DNA from: Pseudisothecium myosuroides
Lineage: Eukaryota > Streptophyta > Bryopsida > Hypnales > Lembophyllaceae
Direction of reading: 5' to 3'
DNA length: 64,000 nucleotides
Assembly: GCA_951799445.1 (NCBI GenBank)
Contig: OX637289.1
Location: forward strand, 29,574,245-29,638,244
Shown here one piece after another: positions 22,586 to 35,506 of the stretch (position 1 is its first letter; each line of letters starts with the position of its first letter). The notes under the pieces are model-generated. The model worked only from the letters and a program-made list of their open reading frames with translations, searched no databases and was not told the DNA's origin. The position numbers were made by a program, and so were the translations under genes.

Positions 22586-24694
22586 ATTTAACAAATATGA
22601 AGAGTTTTTTTCAGCAATTTTGAAGAGTTTATTTAGAAATTTTTATTCATTTTAGTAATTATTTATTTATTTTAGTAATTATTTATTTAAACTAACACAT
22701 GCAATGTTCTTCACTTAAGATAATGATATAATAAAATTTTCCATTTAGATTATCCTTTCTACAATATGACCAATCAAAGTCTGCAACTTAAAATCATAAA
22801 TTCTTAGTACGTAAAGGGTTAAAGTAATTTCAATTTAGAACCCCTATTTTTCCCCTAGAATTTTCCTTTTGTTTTCTCATAATTGCACATTTCAGCTTTT
22901 CAACCTATATTCCTGATGTTTCCATTGTTATCTAACGGAAGACTCTCTAATTGATAATTGTGGTTTAATTCAGAATATTAATATTTTGGATGTGTAGATT
23001 GTTTGTAATTCCCACCTGACACTTCCCTCTACAACTCAATCAAGCATGTAGGATAATTATTTCTAACCTTTCTTTTTGGTAGCCAAAGATGTATGCATTC
23101 TTTTCAAGTGGAGTAAACCTAACACAAAGCCTTCTAAAGGAATGAGCTTGTATTTATTGTGAATATTTAGAACATATTCTTTACATAGGCATAGTTTCTA
23201 CCTTTTTATTTTTTAATCTCATAATTTGCTCTACAACTTTGCCAAAATGTTTATAATTTCATGTTTTGCCCAATATGTAAGGGAACCAATACAAAAATGT
23301 GAAATACTAGACACGGAGGCCTAGGCTTGGTCTCCACAACCTAACCCCATTAACCCCTTTAGGATTTGAAAACCTAGGATAATAAACACATTTTTACTAT
23401 TAACTCACAAACATATTATATGATAATGAAACATTTTCCTTATTATTACCAATAAAAAATAATAAAAATCACTATTATACAGAATGTTAGCAAAAGATGC
23501 TCTCCACAAGATAATAATGGGTGAATATTTGCATACAACGAAGAGGTGATGTCATCTTGTAATTGTGTGAAAGATGACATCACCTCTGAGACAAACAAAC
23601 ACTTTATTTACTCTACAGTAGCTTCAAAAGTTTCTATCTATCTATTTGTGCTGGTCTTTGTTGGAATTTTTGTCTATTTGATGGATCAAATGTATATATT
23701 AATTGAAAAGCACTCTACTATGTATCCAAGATGGACTGACATTGTCTAAGAAATTGGTTCCTTGATCGGCTATCCTTCACTTCATATGCAATTCTTCTTG
23801 ATAGTCCACGCTACACTAACATAAAGTTATGAAGTATTGAGCTTATAGGCCATATGCATGAATGATCAAATGGATACCAACGATTGTTGTAAACAATATT
23901 CATGTTGGTGATCTCATCTACTAAGTCTATAAATATCTCCTTGGACCCTTTATAGGATATGTCTTAAAGATGAATGTAGTAATTAGCACTAAAATAGATA
24001 GAGATCTTACTCGTAAAATCATGGCTAAAGAATCCATGGATCTTTGCTTTGAAAAGAGTATCATCCACACCATTATCAAGTTTCACAACAACATGACTTG
24101 CTACTTTGTACAAGATCCCCTCCAACATGATGTTGTTTACTTTGCTAACAAGAGGGATCCATCATTCTTCCTTGTGAAAGCGTCTAGCCAAGTATTTCAC
24201 AATCTTAGGTAATTGTGTCAGCTTTGGAGAATGTTTCCGTCCAATTAAAATGCCTTTGATTGCTACCATCAACGAACAAAGATCATCCCTTGCAAGTTTT
24301 AAAGTCTATGTAATACATTTACTTTCTCAATGGAACTAGCATGGCTTCTCAATTTGGTGTGCCACAAAGGACATTGATGCAACCCCTTGTGATTGTCTTG
24401 GTCCACCCCTTCATGATACATTAAATACCCATGAACTTTTTTAAGAGATCTTTAGTATACATGAAGAGAATCTCATTCTTCACTTGTTGGTACACCACAT
24501 GTATAAAAAGCTTATAAGAGTAATATTGGATGAAGCTTGTTTCCATCAATTTGTTGTTTGTAGTAATCTTTCCAAACCAAGCTACTTCCCACTCAAAGAC
24601 AAAACACCAATATATCTCACTTGGGCCAAATCTTCAAACATTCATTTGGTGAGTTGTACAAGCAGCATGCTCTAAAGGAGTTCCATGACATCCA
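22586..24694. other. Intergenic, no recognised gene
   Basis: AT-rich. Open frames near 23546-23749, 23970-24212 and 24484-24675 show no family motif I can name and may be relics of a retroelement. A short perfect hairpin is at 23542-23587. Confidence 0.4.
23542..23587. repeat. Perfect 17-bp inverted repeat (hairpin)
   Basis: AGAGGTGATGTCATCTT at 23542-23558 is followed by a 12-base loop and its exact complement at 23571-23587. It may be a small foldback remnant or simply a structured RNA stem. No flanking target duplication was identified. Confidence 0.6.
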
Positions 24695-24698
24695 TTAA

Positions 24699-25427
24699 CC
24701 CCTAAAGTTCCTTGACTGTGTTCTCACCAAAAATGCTCCAAAACTTCCATTTCTAGTACAAGTACCAAATTTTTGAAAAATATCATTTTTAGACATATGT
24801 AACCATAGGATCTTGTAGTACTCCGGTTTGAGAATATGTGGAAAAAATTTCAGAAATTTCCATTGTGTAGATTGGAAGATATTAGCGTTTGAAGTTGCAA
24901 AAGTTCTTTTTTTGGCACTGCAAAAAACCAGGCAGCTACACTTCACAAGGTCAAATTATTATGAAAAAATTTCCAAAATGGTTGTGCTTCTTTGGATTCA
25001 TTTTTCAGGGCAAGTTGGCTACATGCTTGAAAATTTTCAGATTATTTGGAATTGTACAATATATAGGAAAAAAATAGTAAGTAGAAAGAAGTAGAGAATG
25101 GTTCAAAACACTAAATTGTTAAGAAGTTAGAATGATTCAAAGCTTTTCACGTGTATATAAATCTAATAAACCAATTTCAAAATTTTATTTTTGAAAAAAG
25201 TGATTATTTTTTATCTGCCCGGACTGCCCAAGTTGAGAAACAAATAACATATTAGGCCATAACTCTTGATTCCTATTTCCAAACGTCATGAAATTTGGTG
25301 CATATGAAATATATTCCTTGTCCCCACCTTCTATAAAAATTTCAGCCCAAAATAAGCAAATCTCTAGTCATATGTACCTGCCCAAAATTTCTATGTTGCC
25401 AAAAATCGCATGTTGGTCCTTTAGTTG
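24699..25427. mobile_element. TTAA-flanked TIR element, subfamily A
   Basis: A 729-base element between TTAA (24695-24698) and TTAA (25428-25431). The left end is CCCCTAAAGTTCC; the right end, inward, is CAACTAAAGGACC. The interior matches 29798-31358 (inverse) and 33235-34172, for example around ATAGGATCTT, AATATGTGGAAAAAATTTCAG and TGCCCGGACTGCCCA. It preserves the uninterrupted site (AAAT 25358-25361) of the element nested at 29867 in the sister copy. Non-coding. Confidence 0.75.
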
Positions 25428-25431
25428 TTAA

Positions 25432-27039
25432 GGTCTTCTGTGCATACTCACCATGCTTGAAGAAGCAATTGAACAACCTGCAAGTTTACAGTAATCCAAC
25501 CACTCCCGGTAGTCCCCTTTTGCTTGAAGAAATAATGTGCCAAATCAATATGCAAGGCCCCTACAAACCATCTTTCTTTAGAGATATAGCCATAGAATAC
25601 ATGTATGTAGAATATGAAATAGCATCCATTGTATAAACTTTTGGTTTTCTTCAACTATATAAACAAAATGTCAAGATTCCAATTGGGTTATAGGGCCACC
25701 TTCCTTGCTTAAGTTTGTATGGATGACTTTTGTTGATTTACACACTAACTTTTCAAACATCATTCAACAAGAAATCATCATGTAGAAAAGCCACTTCATC
25801 AAATAAATTGGTTGTATAATGCTTGAATAAATTGAGTCTAGCTATGTGCACTAAATCAAACACTAAGTCTTTTGAAAGATATTAACTCCTTAGCAACATT
25901 TGTATCTGCTCGCTTCCAATCACAAAGATTCTTAAACAACTTATATGATGTGTGTCTAGGTGGAGGGTCAAAAACCTGCATCAATATTCATAATTGTTAA
26001 ACTAAAAGAATGTAAAGACACATAACAGTTAAAGAGAATTGTAACTAAATGAGGAAGTTAAAAAAACAATAGGAGGATGTTATAAATGTACCTGGATACA
26101 ATTGTAATCGTACACATATTGCCCTTGCACACAAAGTGAAGTGTGCATAACACATTTGCGGCATCCAACATAACTGTGAACTAGATTTTGCACTTCTACA
26201 AAAACCAGGAAACAATAGTATAGGGGTTCTTCGTTTTAGGGAAAGGTTTAATCAGTCTAACGTTTTATGACTAAAAATCACTTACAAATAGATTTATGTT
26301 TACAAGTTTAGTATAATATTATATCACTCTTATTCCCATGTGTAAAATTTGTTGGCCAGTCCATTACCAATGTATGTATAAAGTCCCAGTCCTATATAGT
26401 GTTCTAAAGGAGGTCAAATCATTCTTTGTCAAATAAATCAGGTTTTGTCAAATGAATCTTATATGATACATGCACTAGGACCTATTCATAACAATATAGT
26501 ATTTATAAAATAGTACACATAATTCATTAATTATACCTTTTTGTATTTAGGTCAAATTGTCCAGTCAATCTACAGCTATCTTGATCATGCAAAAATATGT
26601 CTAGCGTTTCCGTATTCTATGTCAAATAATTCCCAGTTGTGAATTGTATGATGATGTCAAATAATTCTCTTTTCTTGTGGTTTTACCAAATTATGTCAAA
26701 TAAATCCAAACCCACAAGGGCTAACATACACACATGATATTGTAACAATTCACAAATTGGACCCAACATGCAATTATAATATTAGAATAACTCATAGTTC
26801 GACCAATCACATATATCTTATAGTTTACATAAACATTTCACAATTTATAAACATATCAAATATAAGATTAAATTTAAAAATATAAATTAAATCACCAAAA
26901 CTCTAAAAGATATGGAACATAAGTAATTTAATAAATTAATACATTAATAAATCAATGGATTATATTTAATAAACTAATCAATTAATAATTCAGTAATTAA
27001 TCAATTAATAATAATAATAAATTATTTTTTTAATCTCGA
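25432..27039. other. Intergenic, AT-rich, no gene seen
   Basis: No protein family resemblance and no bounded repeat recognised. The last 300 bases are extremely AT-rich (AATAATAAT-type runs). Confidence 0.5.
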
Positions 27040-28250
27040 CTTACAACTCCCCAGCAGTAAACCAGGCAATCCAACCAGTCAACCAAACCCCTCCAAACCC
27101 CGTCAATACCCCGGCAGTCAACTCACAAACCCGGCAGTCAACACCCTAAGACCGTGGAAGGGGGCCCCAAGACCACTTGCCGCACCCTATGACCGTGCGG
27201 GCTCAAATCCCTAATCGCTCCTGAGGGAAGAAGTCCGCAGACTGCTGCGATCGCAATTTCTCACAGATTTGATGAATTTCGATACCAATTTCTCAATTCG
27301 ACCCAATTTGTTGATTCAATCAATCAATGGGATCATCACAATCCCCACGCGATGGGATTCAAGAAAAATCCAAGAATTTGATGTTTCGATGGAGTGGCTA
27401 CAATTGCCGTGCCTGTCTGCTTCAAAAATTCGATTCGGTTTCATCAATTTGGCAATTTCGAGCGGACAATTTGTTCCTCACAACTTACGCACACACAGTT
27501 ATGACAAGGTGTTCGCACAACTAGATTCAGAACCCTGCTCCGATCGAGGGGAAACAATCCAAGATTCGAAAATCTCCACAGCACAAGATGTAGTGACGAA
27601 ATTTTGCAATGGATTTCGGTACCGATTTGTCAATTGAACCTTGTTTCAATCTCTCATGCCGGAGGTTCGCAATTGATTGAGCAATCAGTATAGAATAAAA
27701 TAAAACAAAAATTCTTGATTTTAATCCTGTTACCTGGCAGGACTGGTGTTTTGATCTCGAGCTCCACAGCGCACCTGCTTCCTCCGATCAATGGTCGAAT
27801 TGCTCATCCTCGCCGTCTCTGGCGCCTGCAATTGCAATCTCCATCACCCCAATCGGCCTTCCTCCTCAGGTTTCTTTGATCAACGACTCCAATGCTACGA
27901 ATGCTTTTGCAATCCCAACACTCAGAATTCGCTGCAACCAGATCCAGTTTCCAAGTCGGACGCTTCAATCTCTTGTACAGATCATTCAATCAGCGCTGCC
28001 GACACCCAATTGCTCGCGCCGCAATTTTCACGCACAAATCTCCCGAGCTTCTTTCCGACCACCGCAGCACATTCAATTTCTCACAAGCTTCCTCCGTTTT
28101 TCTCATCACACTCCACCGATCACAATAATTCCAAAGCGAGACAGCTCAGGACTCAAAAAGAATAACACAGAATCTCAACACAGCACACACAACCCTAATT
28201 TCCCTCACACAAACAATAACAATAATAATTTGAAAGCACAATAATAATCA
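27040..28250. other. GC-richer island, unassigned
   Basis: Base composition rises sharply against its surroundings. It contains phrases that recur internally (ATTTCGATACCAATTTCTCAA near 27274 and ATTTCGGTACCGATTTGTCAA near 27612). Open frames on both strands are low-complexity and lack domains. On the minus strand a TATA-like stretch near 28262 and a donor-like CCAGGTAACAGG at about 27729-27740 suggest a transcribed 5' leader exon of a gene or retroelement, but no coding exon follows. Confidence 0.35.
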
Positions 28251-29793
28251 CGAGAATAATATATTATAATATAATTGGGTCTTACACACTTTGCCAATGA
28301 TTGTTTTGTTTTTTAGTCTTTTTATAGTTTCTAAAAAAAAACGAACCGGTGTGATGAAGGGGTGTGACCTAAGTCACACCTCATTCATCCAAGTGTTTAT
28401 TTTTATTTTTTGTTTATTTATTTATTTATTTATTCATCCATCCTAGGCTTATAGACCTATTTACACTTAGAAATGTAATTTAACTTTATTTTTACTTTTA
28501 CTTTTACTTTTTCCTACAAAGGAGTCCCTAATAGGCTAAAATAGTCTAACTTTACTATTTTTACTAAAATTTTCTTTCTACAATAACCTACTAAACTACC
28601 AACCCTCTACCTTTCTACCTTCCAAATCCCAAATTGCTAGCCGGACTTCACGAGCAGGTTGGTAGGGACGGAGTATCTTTTTCTAAATCAAATTAGGGTT
28701 GGTTAGACTGGCCACTAGTTACACCAAAAAAGCAAAAGAGGCTAGTCCTAATAACTAATATTTTGAAAAAACAAACAAATATAAGGATTGGCTAAACCTA
28801 CATGTATTATTAAAACACTTTGGACTAATGTTTTTTTTTGGAGGAGAACAAAACACGAGACTAAAAAATGCTTTAGAAATTGGATACAAGGGTAAAGCTT
28901 TGCTGTACAAAAGGGAATGAAAACAAAGGGGAATAGAAAACTTTACTGCAAAGACAAAGCTCCGTCGTTAGTTGGAAACACACAAATATGAATGAGGCAC
29001 TAAATAACAAGAACTTTCAAACCAAACCACATATTTTGTAGGTCAAGGCTCTAGGGGAATTTTGTCCAAAAGAATGGGAAATCTCGCACAAGGAGCTAGT
29101 GCAAAATGGTTAGTGAACAAGACAATAGCTAGACCCAAGTTTAGAAACAATCAAGCAAACATAGACGAATGTTAGTAATCAAGAAATTCAAGACATAAGT
29201 AATATCAAGCAAACTTGAAGGAATCCCGTGTCCTTCATGAAAAGCTTCAAGACTCCAAACAATGAGCAAAATTTGCTCTAAAACGCAATATAGACAATGG
29301 CCAACTTGGCCAACACGTAAACAAAATGCCAACGAACTTGGCAAAACAACAAAAAAGGGGTGACTTGAGAGAGGAGGGAGGGCCTTGTACACTCTTTCTA
29401 AGGCCACTCCTTCCTTCATTTAACCTTTAGATATTTTTAGAACTAACTTCTAATTACTATTAACTACTAGAAAAATTGAATCTATTGTTGGATTTTACCT
29501 AACTTTTGGAAAAAAGCTTCAATTGATAAATGGACTACGCCATCTGCTTCAATAGGTCCAAATTAGCCAACAAGATCTACTACCCCCTACTCTTTGGTCA
29601 TTTGGGCTTGCAAAAGCCAACAAATTGAAAATCAAAGGAAATGTAAAAATCCCAAATGATGGAATTCACATTTTTCACATGTTTTGACTTGTCATGAGTA
29701 TTTGGAGGGGTTGTGAGAGAATGAAAAGACTCTACTTTGGTCTTGCTTGGATGTTGTAAGCTCTCGAAACATCGATCAATGCCTCAAACTTGA
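28251..29793. other. Intergenic, no gene seen
   Basis: T- and A-rich, with short TTTATTTATTTA runs near 28415. Open frame 29141-29419 (-) has no recognisable motif. No bounded repeat found. Confidence 0.45.
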
Positions 29794-29797
29794 TTAA

Positions 29798-31358
29798 CCC
29801 CTAAAGGACTAGCATGCATTTTTGGCAACATTGCAATTTTTGGCAAGTTGGTGTAAATGAGGATTTGGGTGATTGCAGAAAACACTTGTACTATTTTCTA
29901 TCACACGTCGCGTGCTGATTAGTTTTTTGGCCATAATTCTTGGGTTTTGACTCCAAATGATTTAAAATATATAAACAAGGTACTGATGACTACTATACAC
30001 CTTGTCTATTTTTTTGGAATTTTTTTTAAATATTTTACTATTTAATAATAGCCCCCGATATTATGTCACAAATGCCAATTTGGAGGTTTTTAGTACTATT
30101 TAGTACCCCTAAAAACGAATTTGGAGCTGAAATTTGGTAGAGATGGTCTTCTAACAGACTTGTAGCTATTGGCCAAAGGAATTCTAAAAATACTTAATTT
30201 TGTGTGGTGTAGAAGTCCACAAATTGAGTCCCTTTCTACTAGCATTTTGAAGCATGTAAAAAATTATTTTGGTGTTTTTTTTGGTGAATGACCATCTCTC
30301 CATATTTTATACTAATTAAAACATCAAAGTATGTATTTTCTTAAGATTTGGCACTTTTCTAGTTCTCCTACTTAGAATTTTTTAATGAATTTCCTTTGGT
30401 GGTTGCCTTCATCTTCAAGGTGCATACATTTGCCATATTTTTTTAATTTAAAAAAAAATTAATTTTCTAATTTTAAAGTACTCCAGAAAAAATCATGAGT
30501 ACTATTGCAAAACGCAGCAAATAGTACAGGTGTTTTGTGCAATCACCCATTTGTAAATTTTTGGCTCAAAAATTTAGTATGAGATGTGAACAAGGAAAAT
30601 TTGTCAATTGCACTAAATTTCATGACATTTGACAATATCAATCAAAAGTTATGACCTAATATGTTACCTTTTGTCCATAAATGGATAGTTCGGGGAGGTA
30701 AAAAAAATCACTTTTTTCAGAAACAAAAATTTGAAATTGGTTTTCTAGATTTGTATATATGTAGAAAGCTTTGAATCATTCTATTTTGATCAATGAAATG
30801 AAAGTTATGAGGAATTTTAGTTTGTAGGCAGTTATGGATTTTCTACCCTAAAATAAAATCATAGGATGTAGATTGTTTATTACAACATTACAACCATTGG
30901 GATTGACATTTTTTAATTCCATAATTTAATTCTGATCAATTTAGTATTTTGAATCATTCTCTACTTCTTTTTACTTACTATTTCTTTTCTTATATGTTGT
31001 ACAATTCCAAATGATGTGAAAATTTTCAAGCATGTAGCCAACTTGTCTAGGAAAGTGAATCCAAATAAGCACCACCAATTTAGACATTTTTTCATAGAAA
31101 AGTGACCTTGTGAAGTGCAGTTGACTTGTTTTTTGTAGGGCCAAAAAAATGATTTCAATAAATTTGAACTCTTATATCTTGCAATTCACGCAGTGGAAAT
31201 TTCTAAAAATTTTACCACATATTTTGAAGTTAGCATACTACAAGATCCTATGGTTACATGTGTCCAAAAAAGCTTTTCGTTCTAAAATTTGGTGCTTGTA
31301 TTAGAAATGGCAATTTTGGAGTGTTTTTGGTGAAAATATTTTCATGGAACTTCAAGGA
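29798..31358. mobile_element. TTAA-flanked TIR element, subfamily A, carrying a nested element
   Basis: Bounded by TTAA at 29794-29797 and 31359-31362. The left end is CCCCTAAAGGACT; the right end, inward, is TCCTTGAAGTTCC. Without the nested 682-base element at 29867-30548 the element is about 880 bases. Orientation is opposite to the copies at 24699 and 33235. Non-coding; frames such as 30961-31158 are chance. Confidence 0.75.
29867..30548. mobile_element. TIR element of the GGGTGATTGCA family, copy 1
   Basis: A 682-base non-coding element with ends GGGTGATTGCAGAAAACAC and, inward from the right, GGGTGATTGCACAAAACACC. It is flanked by ATTT on both sides. It is nested in a TTAA element; sister copies at 24699 and 33235 show the site uninterrupted with one ATTT, which confirms a 4-bp duplication. 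Related elements are at 35507 and 49578. The superfamily is not assigned. Confidence 0.75.
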
Positions 31359-31362
31359 TTAA

Positions 31363-33061
31363 ATTCCACCAAAATTTAATGGCAGCGCATGTTTAGGTAC
31401 TTGTTGGTGTTCGATTGATTTGAAACTTGTCAAGGCGCATTATTTGTACAAAAATTTCTATTCATAATTTTACTGGAATGTTATTGCAACTTAGGTAATT
31501 TCTAGGAATTTTCCATCAAGGATTTAAGCGGTGACTTTCCATAAAGTCATCTTTTGAATTCCTGAAAAATCCAAAAAATTTAATGTAATTTTTTGAAAGT
31601 TTCTAAATTCTAAATATAGGCTTATTTTTTTTACTTTTCACTTTCTATGGCAAAAGTTAATTTTAATTACCTCCTTTAATTTTCAATGGAGAAGTATCAT
31701 TTGACTAGAAAGGAATTTGACAAATTGATTTTGCTGCTAAGCTTAGGCATGTTTTTATGTCAAACACCTCTCTTCAATCTTTGTTTGCTTGTCCCTCATA
31801 CCGTTTGAATTTTATATGGTAAGCACAAATCTAACATCCTACGGCTCTCTCAAAATGAATGGTGACCTTGAATTGGATTGACTAAATGTATTTCTAGAGC
31901 TAATAGGATTTTCCTATCATGAACTACCAACTCCCTGATAGTCAAATCTTGTCACATGCACTGATAGGTTTAGTTCTAGTTATATTCTAAATTAGAAATC
32001 TTGCTACTAATAGAGCCTAAATATTTTTCAAACTCCTAATTGAATTTCCAAAAACCTAATTGAGACCCTAGAAGCCAAGAATTGAGGTGTTTAAATCACC
32101 CAAAATTTCTAAGGATGAATCACTATATTAGTAGGAATTTTCTACCAATTATGGATTAAATAAAAAATTTGCAATTTTTTGGCTATAAATATATACCTTA
32201 AATTAAACTGATTGTTTATTTTGCATATTTGATCCTTTGATGCCATGAGATTTAAGAAACCGTGAGTTTCGAAGCCGCAATCTTGGTAGTATTGGAAAGC
32301 TCTCCACAAGGAAGAATGAATGGACGTTGTTTGGACCTCCGGTGTGAAAGTTATGGATTTTTGAATTATTATTAAAATAAAAAAGTTGATTTAAGTAATC
32401 TTTTATTTTGAAAAAACAATAACTTTCACATCGCATCTCCAAAGGCCAAGAAACAAACTTTGCAGCAAAAACCTTGCACTCCTTTGTGCATAAAGCTTTC
32501 TATTTGTATCAAGAATGCAACCTCTCACACCGCAACAAATTAGGGGTGCACGGAATCTGTTTTGTGGCATTCCGACTCGCGGCAAAAAAAGATATTGAAT
32601 TTTGATTTTTTCATGAATTAAAAAATTAGAAAATTATTCTTACTTTCAATTTATTATTATATTGTGGCAACAACACAAGGCACACTAGTTCTTATAATAA
32701 TAAAACTAAGAAAAGCAAAAAATAAATAAATCTTGAGACCCAAGTCACTATTCCGGGGCTTACATTGTCTTCCAAATTCAGACAATTTTGGCATCTTGTG
32801 CTATACCTCATCTACCCTCAAATTTGGCATGTATGTAACTAATATGATACAATATGCAATTTGGAAAAAACAAAACTGAACTTGCTTTGCACCTTTTATT
32901 GTCAAAGAGAAATAATAACAACTGAAATGATTGTGAGATTTGTCCCATTTCCACATGTAATAATTCAAAACTTTAGACAAATTGTGAAGTACAAAGTGAC
33001 CATGCTCATCACATTGATAGAACATACACAAAACTTGTTTTTTCTAACATACTTGGATGTA
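31363..33061. other. Intergenic, no gene seen
   Basis: AT-rich sequence without bounded repeats. The two short regions near 32330-32440 share ACTTTCACA-type words in inverse orientation but make no clear element. Confidence 0.45.
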
Positions 33062-33234
33062 CACCCTCTATCCCCAAATGACCTTCCGATCACAAAAAAT
33101 GTTCAAAATTAAGGCTACCAATAACGTTACATTTCAACCTATTTTATGTTGTAAGCAGAGTTCAATGCACTCCTATCTTCCTAAAACATTGAGTTCCAAA
33201 GCCCTTTTTCAAACCACATGCATTCTTGTATTAA

Positions 33235-34172
33235 CCCTTTAAGGCCCAAGGCCTTTTTTCTGCCAAAAAACCATCAAAACTGCCATTTCTATAGCAAGGA
33301 GTAAAAAAAAATGAAAAATGTTTTTTTTGCACATCTAACCGTAGGATCTTACACCTAACTAGTATGAGAATGTGTGGAAAAAATTTCAGAATTTTTGACC
33401 GCTCAGATTGCAAGATATCTGCGTTTAAAGTGGAAAAGAACAAGTATTTCAGCACATTGCGGAACTAGATTTTTTCACTTTAAACATTTTTCACTTAAAA
33501 TTTTTGCACTACAGAGTTTTGTGCTTTAATTTTTTATAGTGGAGAATTGAGTTGAGAGTCTAGGGAAAAAAAAAATATTCAAAAAAACTTAATTATCATT
33601 CCTAAAAAATTTATTAAGTAGAAGTAGGTACGAGATTGAAGGAAAATCTAAAACATTAATATATTTTAGATGGAATTAAAATACACTAATTCCAATGGTG
33701 AGATTGTTCTAGCAAGTAAAATAAACCACGAGAATTTTTTTTTTTCTGAAAAATTGCAAAATTAGCATTTAGAAATGAATCCTACAAGTTATTTTTTTCA
33801 AGAAGATGCTTTAACTGCCCGAAAAACAAGAATGTCCATAACTTTCTCATAATAAATCCAAATGAAATGAATCAAAGCTTTCCAAATAGACAAAAATATA
33901 ATCTACAAGAAAAAAAATATTAAAAAAAAAAAATCAAATTTTTGCCAAATTTTTCTTGCTGCCCGGACTACCCAGTTACGGGAAAAAAGTAACATATTTG
34001 GCCATAACTTTTGACTCCTATTTCCAAATGTCCTGAAATTTAGTGCATATGAAAGATATTCCTCGCGCCCACCTTCTAATAAAATTTCAGCTTAAAATAT
34101 GGAAATCTCTAGTCACATGGACCTGCCCAAAATTTCTATACAGCCAAAAAAGGCATGCCGGTCCTTTAGGGG
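33235..34172. mobile_element. TTAA-flanked TIR element, subfamily A (938 bp)
   Basis: Inserted between TTAA 33231-33234 and TTAA 34173-34176. The left end is CCCTTTAAGGCCC and the right end, inward, is CCCCTAAAGGACCGG. The matching R1 copy at 53221-53240 has a single TTAA (53230-53233) followed by AAAGTAAAATTTT, the empty site. It shares TGCCCGGACTACCCA and CATAACTTTTGACTCCTATT with its sisters. Confidence 0.82.
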
Positions 34173-34224
34173 TTAAAAAGTGAAAATTTCTAGGCATTTT
34201 CAAGGAGCATTGGTAGACACTTAA

Positions 34225-34875
34225 TTCCTAAATGCCCAAGGTCTTTTTTGGCCTTCTTGTAATTTGCTCTAACTTGAACATAAAGCCAAAATTTTAATAA
34301 GTTTTATCAATTTAAAAAAAATTGTAACCATACAAATTTAAACTAGACAAGTTAGAGATCATATGGGAAAAGAAAATACAAAATATCACTTATGGATTGA
34401 AAGAATAAAATATTTGATCATGAGGATGTTAAAACTTTGAAAGTAATATGAAGACGTTCAATCTTCTTTTCACATGTCAAATCTAAAAACATGGTCACCA
34501 AAAGAATATGAGATTAATGGGCCGGGTATAACGTGCATAATCCCAATCAATTTATGGCTTCTTAAAATTTGCTCTATGATTTTTCTAAATGAATTCCAAA
34601 TGTGATGTTTTCTCCAAGATCTAGTGAATTTGAGGCTCATTTCCAAGATCCCTCAACACTAGAAAATCAAGCGTTGCAATGGACACCCTTGCACAACATC
34701 TTCAACAAAAAAAAATCAGGATCATTCATTTTCAAAATCAGATTTTTGATGCTAAAACTAGATTTTATAAAGAATTATAAAATATAAATTATAAAAAATA
34801 ATAAGTTGATAAGGTTTTATTTAACTTCAAAGTGTTGTCAACACCAAAAATTTGGTGCCTCAGGCATTTAGGGGG
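34225..34875. mobile_element. TTAA-flanked TIR element, subfamily B (651 bp)
   Basis: Bounded by TTAA 34221-34224 and TTAA 34876-34879. The left end is TTCCTAAATGCCCAAGG and the right end, inward, is CCCCCTAAATGCCTGAGG. The R1 copy at 21466-21469 shows the empty TTAA site. It is the inverse partner of 2862-3498. Non-coding. Confidence 0.8.
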
Positions 34876-35506
34876 TTAAATGGTGAATGTGAGGTTGTCA
34901 TTTTGTAGGCAATTAGTATGCACCCAAGACCATGTGTGGTGCCTCCTCAAAAGGCCTAGAGCTTCATTTCTAGCGTTCAATCGAACAATCGGGCAACACT
35001 TGACTAGACGCAAAAAACAAGAACGATTCCACTCACGAATTGAGATTTATGTTATAGACACAATGGGAAACGTCAATTGTTTACACACACAATATTGATT
35101 GACTCCATCAAGTCATTTACCATTGCATTGCTCTCGGAACTGTCACCATCTCCCTTCCTCTCAAATCACAACATACAATTGGAAGATCACTTTGGTCTTT
35201 GAAACAGAAAAATTAAGGAAAACCAGAAGATCATTTTGGGATGGAAGGAGTGCTTTATTTGTTTGCTATTTAGTAGGTTGCTCATAAAGTAACATTGTAA
35301 GAACTGATTATAGAGAGTTTGGCTTCTTGGAATATTTTCTAGTCAATTTTTAAGGAAAGAAAAACAATATTCACTAATATTTATCCCAAGTCGTTTCATA
35401 ATTTTTCAACCTTTGTGGGATTAGTTACAAATTTTGAAGTGGAAACAAAGTGTTCACTAAAACCACCCCTTCCTGAAATGTACACCATTTGTACAACGAT
35501 GGTGCA

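Larger units (their letters stand above)
33062..35252. mobile_element. Mariner-type MITE family R1, copy 3, split by two TTAA elements
   Basis: The left end CACCCTCTATCCCCAAATGA and the right end, inward, CACTCCTTCCATCCCAAAAT match R1 termini. Removal of the TTAA elements at 33235-34172 and 34225-34875 leaves a sequence that follows copies 1 and 2 through AAAATTTTTAGGCATTTTCA and the GAATGTGAGGTTGTCATTTT region. Non-coding. Confidence 0.75.

Noticed and set aside
23970..24675. Possible reverse-oriented copia relic
   Set aside because: Translation on both strands gave no motif strong enough to name a domain.
24828..25094. 88-codon frame and its relatives at 30961-31158 and 33231-33455
   Set aside because: They recur because they lie in copies of a non-coding TTAA element and are not conserved as protein between copies.
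27269..28244. Several 60-124 codon frames on both strands as a gene
   Set aside because: Overlapping, low-complexity (Ser/Asn/Pro-rich), no motif and no splice-supported continuation.
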